A stretch of DNA of 64,000 bases from JBEIHX01 sp040381075 (GTDB lineage: Bacteria; Pseudomonadota; Alphaproteobacteria; Caulobacterales; Aquidulcibacteraceae). The stretch covers positions 85,254 to 149,253 of the forward strand of contig JBEIHX010000004.1 in NCBI GenBank assembly GCA_040381075.1, given 5' to 3'. Positions 60,379 through 64,000 of this stretch are shown here, in pieces. Both the position numbers and the translations under genes were made by a program. Under the pieces are notes generated by a model. That model saw nothing but the letters and a program-made list of their open reading frames with translations, ran no database searches and was not told where the DNA came from. Within the stretch, counting starts at the first letter, position 1. Every line of letters begins with the position of its first letter.

Positions 60379-61842
60379 TCAGGACGGGTCGTGCGGCGGC
60401 GGTGGCGAGCCGCCGGTTTCCGGCGAGGCTCCAGGCGCTGACCCGGGCCCTGACCCGGGCCCTGACCCAGGCCCTGACCCAGGCCCTGACCCACGCGCTA
60501 ACCCAGCCGGCCGGCGGGCCGACGGGCTCAGACGCAGCCACAGGCGCGCGGTCAGGATCAGCGCAGACAGCAGGCTCGCGGCGATGATCGCAAGCATCAC
60601 GCCCTGCGCGCCCCGGCCCCATGTCACGCACGCCAGATAGCCGAGCGGCAGCATAACCAGCGCGTAGCTCACAAAGTGGCTTGCCGTCGGGAACCAGACA
60701 TCGCCAATCGAGCGCAGGGCCTGCGCCACGACAACCTGCGCGCCGTCGGCGACGAACACGAACGCGCAAAGGATGAGCAGCGGCGTGACCACACCGAGCA
60801 GAACCGGGTCGCTGACATAGGCGCGGGCCACCAGCTGCGGCGCGGCCAGGAAGAGGGCGGCCGGGATCAGCATCGCCAGAGCCGTTGCGCCGAGACCGAG
60901 CCACGCAGCCTCACTCATCCCGCTCAGATCGCCCCGCCCGCGCGCCTGGCTGACAAGGACGCCCGTGGCGGATGAAAATCCAAGCGCGACCATGAACACA
61001 ATGGACAGCACGTTGAGGCCGACGGCGAAGGCTGCAACCTGCACCGCACTCACCATGCCGGCGATCACATTCATCATCGAGAACGCCCCGGCCTCGAAGG
61101 CCTGGCTCAACCCCGCGGCGTAGCCGACGCGCCTCTGCTCCCGGGACAGGACGCGGTCAGGCCGCGGGCGCGCACGCACTGCGTAGGCGGCGGCGTCACG
61201 CATCGTCCACACATACCAGACAAGCCCGCCGGCAAGCGCAAGCCTGGCCCCGAGAGTCGCCCACGCTGAGCCCACCGCTCCCATCACCGGGATCGGGCCA
61301 AGCCCGAACACCAGGGCAAGATTGAGCCCAAGATTGAGCACGTTGGCCAGCAGCATCGCCACCATCGCAGGCATTGGCCGGTTGACGCCCTCAAGGAAGA
61401 ACGATGTCGCGATGTAAACGAGGTGGAACGGCAATGAGAGCGCCAATACCCGCGCAACCGCACCTGCGCCGCGCGCCAGCGACTCGTCCATCCCAGCAAG
61501 GCGCAGGAGAGGCTCGGCGCTGAAAAACACAATCGCCCCGCCCGCCAGGCCAAGCCAGAAACCGTACGCCAGGCCACGCCGCCACACGGCGCCCGCCAGG
61601 GACTTGCGGCCTTCTCCAATAAGGCGCGCCGTCAGGACCTGGACGCCCAGAAGCAGCCCGATCGCCGTCACCAGCACCACCGCCGTCGGCGCCCATCCCA
61701 GGGACTGATAGGCAAGTTCTTCAGCCGCGTACTGGCCCACGACGATCACGTCGCACAGCCCCATCATCATGATCGCGAGGCGCGAAACGATGATCGGGCG
61801 CGCAAGACGCAGCAGCGCTGCAAGCGTCCCTTCCTGTCGCAC
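60379..61842 (-). CDS. MATE family multidrug/toxin efflux transporter
   Basis: This 487-residue protein has twelve transmembrane helices with the MATE halves: LARPIIVSRLAIMMMGLCDV near the N-terminus, GWAPTAVVLVTAIGLLLGVQ, and QAFEAGAFSMMNVIAGMVSA opening the second half. It exports cationic compounds using Na+ or H+. The C-terminal tail is a Gly-Ser-Pro repeat encoded by six 12-nt units. The start is a GTG at 61842 (TTG at 61845 possible) behind GGGGT; a longer frame upstream is low-complexity repeat. Confidence 0.92.
   Translation of the reverse strand: MRQEGTLAALLRLARPIIVSRLAIMMMGLCDVIVVGQYAAEELAYQSLGWAPTAVVLVTAIGLLLGVQVLTARLIGEGRKSLAGAVWRRGLAYGFWLGLAGGAIVFFSAEPLLRLAGMDESLARGAGAVARVLALSLPFHLVYIATSFFLEGVNRPMPAMVAMLLANVLNLGLNLALVFGLGPIPVMGAVGSAWATLGARLALAGGLVWYVWTMRDAAAYAVRARPRPDRVLSREQRRVGYAAGLSQAFEAGAFSMMNVIAGMVSAVQVAAFAVGLNVLSIVFMVALGFSSATGVLVSQARGRGDLSGMSEAAWLGLGATALAMLIPAALFLAAPQLVARAYVSDPVLLGVVTPLLILCAFVFVADGAQVVVAQALRSIGDVWFPTASHFVSYALVMLPLGYLACVTWGRGAQGVMLAIIAASLLSALILTARLWLRLSPSARRPAGLARGSGPGSGPGSGPGSGPGSAPGASPETGGSPPPPHDPS
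60435..60506. repeat. 12-nt in-frame tandem repeat at the MATE C-terminus
   Basis: Six units related to GCCCTGACCCGG encode a Gly-Ser-Gly-Pro-type tail (minus-strand reading). The period keeps the frame. Confidence 0.9.
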
Positions 61843-62348
61843 CAAGTCTGACCCCGCCCATCTTGCCCAGCCCCGTCCGGCCGGGCTGGCTGGGGTGCTT
61901 ACGCCGCGTCCGCCTGACGGGCAACCACTTCCCCCGGCCGGCAATGGCGCCGCAGCCCGGCGCAAGCGGCGATCTCGGGTCGGCTGTCGTCCCTGTCCGG
62001 AGTTTTGCTCCCGCTGGGCGCCGCCTCGCACGCCCGGCGCCCACAGAACCACGCCCCAACCCACCGCCTGGACCGGCCATGCCGACGGATGGCCGCCGCC
62101 GGCGGGCGCCCGTGGCCGACGCCGCCCCAGCCCAGCAGCCCAGTCCAGCAGCCCAGCCCAGCAGCCCAGCCCCTGGCCGGCCCACCCCTGGCCGGTGCGC
62201 GCCGGACGCCTCGCCAGGCTGGCGCGTGGACTTCGCCCGGACCTGCGCCTAGCTTCAGAATCGCTGCACACCTCGCCCGAACGGCCTCAAAACGGCCGCA
62301 CGGTCGCGTCCCTGTGCCAGATGCGAGTAACCGCCAGCGAGGCCCGCC
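61843..62348. other. Repeat-bearing spacer between MATE and moxR
   Basis: This divergent spacer of about 505 nt must hold the promoters of both genes. A 13-15-nt array lies at 62128-62195 (units CAGCCCAGCAGCC). Nothing else is recognised; the minus-strand frame through it is repeat-derived. Confidence 0.55.
62128..62195. repeat. 13-15-nt tandem repeats
   Basis: CAGCCCAGCAGCC (62128-62140), CAGTCCAGCAGCC (62141-62153) and CAGCCCAGCAGCC (62154-62166) are followed by two CCCCTGGCCGG-containing units of 14 and 15 nt. Confidence 0.85.
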
Positions 62349-63338
62349 GTGTCCGACGCCGATCAAGCCCTTGTCCAGCGCGCCGAGGCCGCGAGCGAGG
62401 CCCTGTCGCGCGCGAAGGGCGAGATCGCCAAAGTGGTGTTCGGCCAGGAGCGGGTGGTCGAACTTGCCCTGTGCGCAGTGCTTGCAGGCGGCCATGCCCT
62501 GCTGGTTGGCGCGCCGGGCCTCGCCAAGACCCGCCTGTGCGCCGCCCTCGGCACAGTGCTCGGACTGCCCTGGGGTCGGGTGCAGTTCACCCCGGATCTG
62601 ATGCCGGCCGACATCATAGGCTCGGAAGTGCTGGAAGAGGACGGCGCGGGCAAACGCAGCTTCCGCTTCATTGCCGGCCCGCTGTTCACCAACCTCCTGA
62701 TGGCCGACGAAATCAACCGGGCGAGCCCGCGCACCCAATCGGCGCTCCTGCAGGCCATGCAGGAAAACCACGTGACGGTGACCGGCCAGACCTATGCCCT
62801 GCCGCGCCCGTTCCACGTGCTGGCGACCCAGAACCCGATCGAGCAGGAAGGCACCTACCCGCTGCCGGAAGCCCAACTCGACCGGTTCCTGCTGCAAATA
62901 GACGTGCCCTATCCCGACGCCGAAACAGAGCGGCGCATTCTGATCGAGACGACGGGCGCGCAGGATGTGGAGGCGCGCCCCGCCCTCAACCCCGGCGATC
63001 TGCAAGCCGTGCAGACCCTGGTGCGCACAATGCCGGTCGGCGAAAAGGTCGTCGAAGCGATCCTCAGGCTTGTTCGCTCCGCCCGCCCCGACGCCCAGGG
63101 CGCCGCCGAGGCGCGCGCCCTGGTGTCCTGGGGCCCCGGGCCGCGCGCCGGGCAGGCCCTGATGCTGGCGGCGCGAGCGCGCGCGCTTCTGCGCGGCCGT
63201 CTGGCCCCCACGATCGATGATGTGCTCGCCCTGGCCCGTCCTGCCCTCGCCCACCGCATGGCCCTGAGTTTCACCGCCAAGGCCGAAGGGCGTAGCGTCG
63301 AAGATCTGATCGACCGCCTTGCGGTCGAGGCCGGCTGA
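62349..63338 (+). CDS. MoxR family AAA+ ATPase
   Basis: This 329-residue ATPase has VVFGQERVVELALCAVLAGG, Walker A GAPGLAKT (residues 54-61), Walker B LLMADEINRA (about residue 114), sensor 1 ATQNPIEQEGTYPLPEAQLD and the C-terminal lid. MoxR proteins act as chaperones that activate or assemble partner complexes, often with DUF58 and von Willebrand factor-type proteins; the DUF58 gene follows. It starts with GTG at 62349. Confidence 0.95.
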   Translation: MSDADQALVQRAEAASEALSRAKGEIAKVVFGQERVVELALCAVLAGGHALLVGAPGLAKTRLCAALGTVLGLPWGRVQFTPDLMPADIIGSEVLEEDGAGKRSFRFIAGPLFTNLLMADEINRASPRTQSALLQAMQENHVTVTGQTYALPRPFHVLATQNPIEQEGTYPLPEAQLDRFLLQIDVPYPDAETERRILIETTGAQDVEARPALNPGDLQAVQTLVRTMPVGEKVVEAILRLVRSARPDAQGAAEARALVSWGPGPRAGQALMLAARARALLRGRLAPTIDDVLALARPALAHRMALSFTAKAEGRSVEDLIDRLAVEAG

Positions 63339-63360
63339 GCCGGTCAGGGACAGGCGCGCC

Positions 63361-64000
63361 ATGGCGCTGGACCAGCCCCTCACCCCTATGGCGCCAGGCC
63401 TGCTGCGCCGCGAAGCAGAAGATCTTGCAGCTGGCGTCGCCCGCCTCGTCGCAGGCGCCCAGCGCCTCGCCGCCGCTGTCGAGCCTGGCGATCACGGGCG
63501 GCGGCGCCCAGGCCCCGGCCAGGACTTCTGGCAGTACAGGCCGCACCGGCCCGAAGACGGCGCACGCGCCGTGGACTGGCGCCGCTCAGCCCGCAGCGAT
63601 CGCCTGTTCGTCCGCGAGACCGAATGGAGCGCCCCCCAGACCGCCCTGGTCTGGTGCGATGTGCGTCAAGGCATGCAACTGGCGCCAAGCCCCGGCGCCG
63701 CACAGAAGTGTGAACGCGCCGCGGTCATCGCCCTCGCGCTCGCGGTGCTGTTATCCCGCGGCGGTGAACGGGTCGGTCCCATCGTCGGCGCGCCGCCCGC
63801 CCTCGGCAGGCTCGGCGTGGAACGAACGGCCCGCGCACTCCTGACAGGAGCTTCCCCAGAGACCCTTGCGGCCCACGTGCGTGCGCGCGCCGTTATTGTC
63901 TTTGCAAGCGACTTCTACGATCCGATCGACGCATGGGCGCAGCGCCTGCGCCCATGGGCGGCCGCCGGCGCGCGCGCCGTGCTCCTCGCCGTGTGTGATC
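63361..64000 (+). CDS. DUF58 domain protein, partial
   Basis: The first 213 residues of a DUF58 protein are visible. The family core DFWQYRPHRPEDGARAVDWR then RSARSDRLFVRETEW (about residues 56-90) is clear, and ALVWCDVRQGMQLAPSPGAA begins the vWA-like part. It runs off the right edge with no stop. It follows moxR by 22 nt and probably works with it; the function in the cell is not established. Confidence 0.88.
   Translation, partial: MALDQPLTPMAPGLLRREAEDLAAGVARLVAGAQRLAAAVEPGDHGRRRPGPGQDFWQYRPHRPEDGARAVDWRRSARSDRLFVRETEWSAPQTALVWCDVRQGMQLAPSPGAAQKCERAAVIALALAVLLSRGGERVGPIVGAPPALGRLGVERTARALLTGASPETLAAHVRARAVIVFASDFYDPIDAWAQRLRPWAAAGARAVLLAVCD

Noticed and set aside
61899..63383. 494-residue antisense frame opposite moxR
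   Set aside because: MoxR motifs on the plus strand are complete; the antisense product is featureless.

Overview
The window is GC-rich, densely packed DNA from an alphaproteobacterium. The evidence is a split glycine decarboxylase (gcvPA/gcvPB) behind a tandem glycine riboswitch; the block ctaC-ctaD-ctaB-coxF-like-ctaG-ctaE-SURF1-thrC-M16 peptidase; an Mrp protein without the CxxC motif; an unusually long LigA; and a DUF6491 protein. Gene content resembles Caulobacterales/Hyphomonadales-type marine alphaproteobacteria; that placement is inference. No tRNA, rRNA, CRISPR array, insertion sequence, integrase or phage gene was recognised.

Layout. 1-3645 (minus): glycine cleavage operon and riboswitch. 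4141-9974 (minus): acyl-CoA dehydrogenase, EAL phosphodiesterase, GNAT acetyltransferase, M16 peptidase and threonine synthase. 9971-16431 (minus): aa3-type cytochrome oxidase structural and assembly genes. 17068-24911: TPR protein, TetR regulator, methyltransferase, old-yellow-enzyme reductase, Mrp ATPase, HflK/HflC and a gamma-carbonic-anhydrase-like protein. 25309-29852: acyl-CoA dehydrogenase, LigA and a methyltransferase. 30278-37528 (plus): a tightly coupled run of ABC transporter, DUF3299 protein, CobW GTPase with a histidine-rich loop, WD40 protein, Gfo/Idh/MocA oxidoreductase and an unknown exported protein; this looks like a zinc-homeostasis cluster. 37666-40535: acyl-CoA dehydrogenase, ThiO-like oxidase and DUF6491 protein. 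41239-41544 (minus): a signal peptide fused to ubiquitin. 42090-45648: thiolase, DUF35 protein, enoyl-CoA hydratase-like protein and luciferase-like monooxygenase. 45685-48783: uvrC and pgsA. 48975-54110: hydroxyproline catabolism with a decayed GntR-type regulator. 54140-56333: folB, a FolM-like pteridine reductase and a CaCA-family exchanger. 56969-64000: a 28-residue membrane microprotein, fumC, a family 9 glycosyltransferase, a small unknown protein, a MATE transporter, MoxR and a partial DUF58 protein.

The outstanding feature is the ubiquitin gene. Its mature domain has 76 residues, 70 of them identical to human ubiquitin, and ends precisely in LRLRGG. It sits behind a bacterial signal peptide whose predicted AHA cleavage site would leave the native Met1. 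It has a good Shine-Dalgarno sequence, GC-rich codon use like the host and no intron. No E1, E2, E3 or deubiquitinase is visible in the window.

A second theme is non-coding. Spacers repeatedly carry short tandem arrays of 13-18 nt units with unrelated sequences, most often 14 nt. Comparable arrays inside genes have a 12-nt period that preserves the frame.
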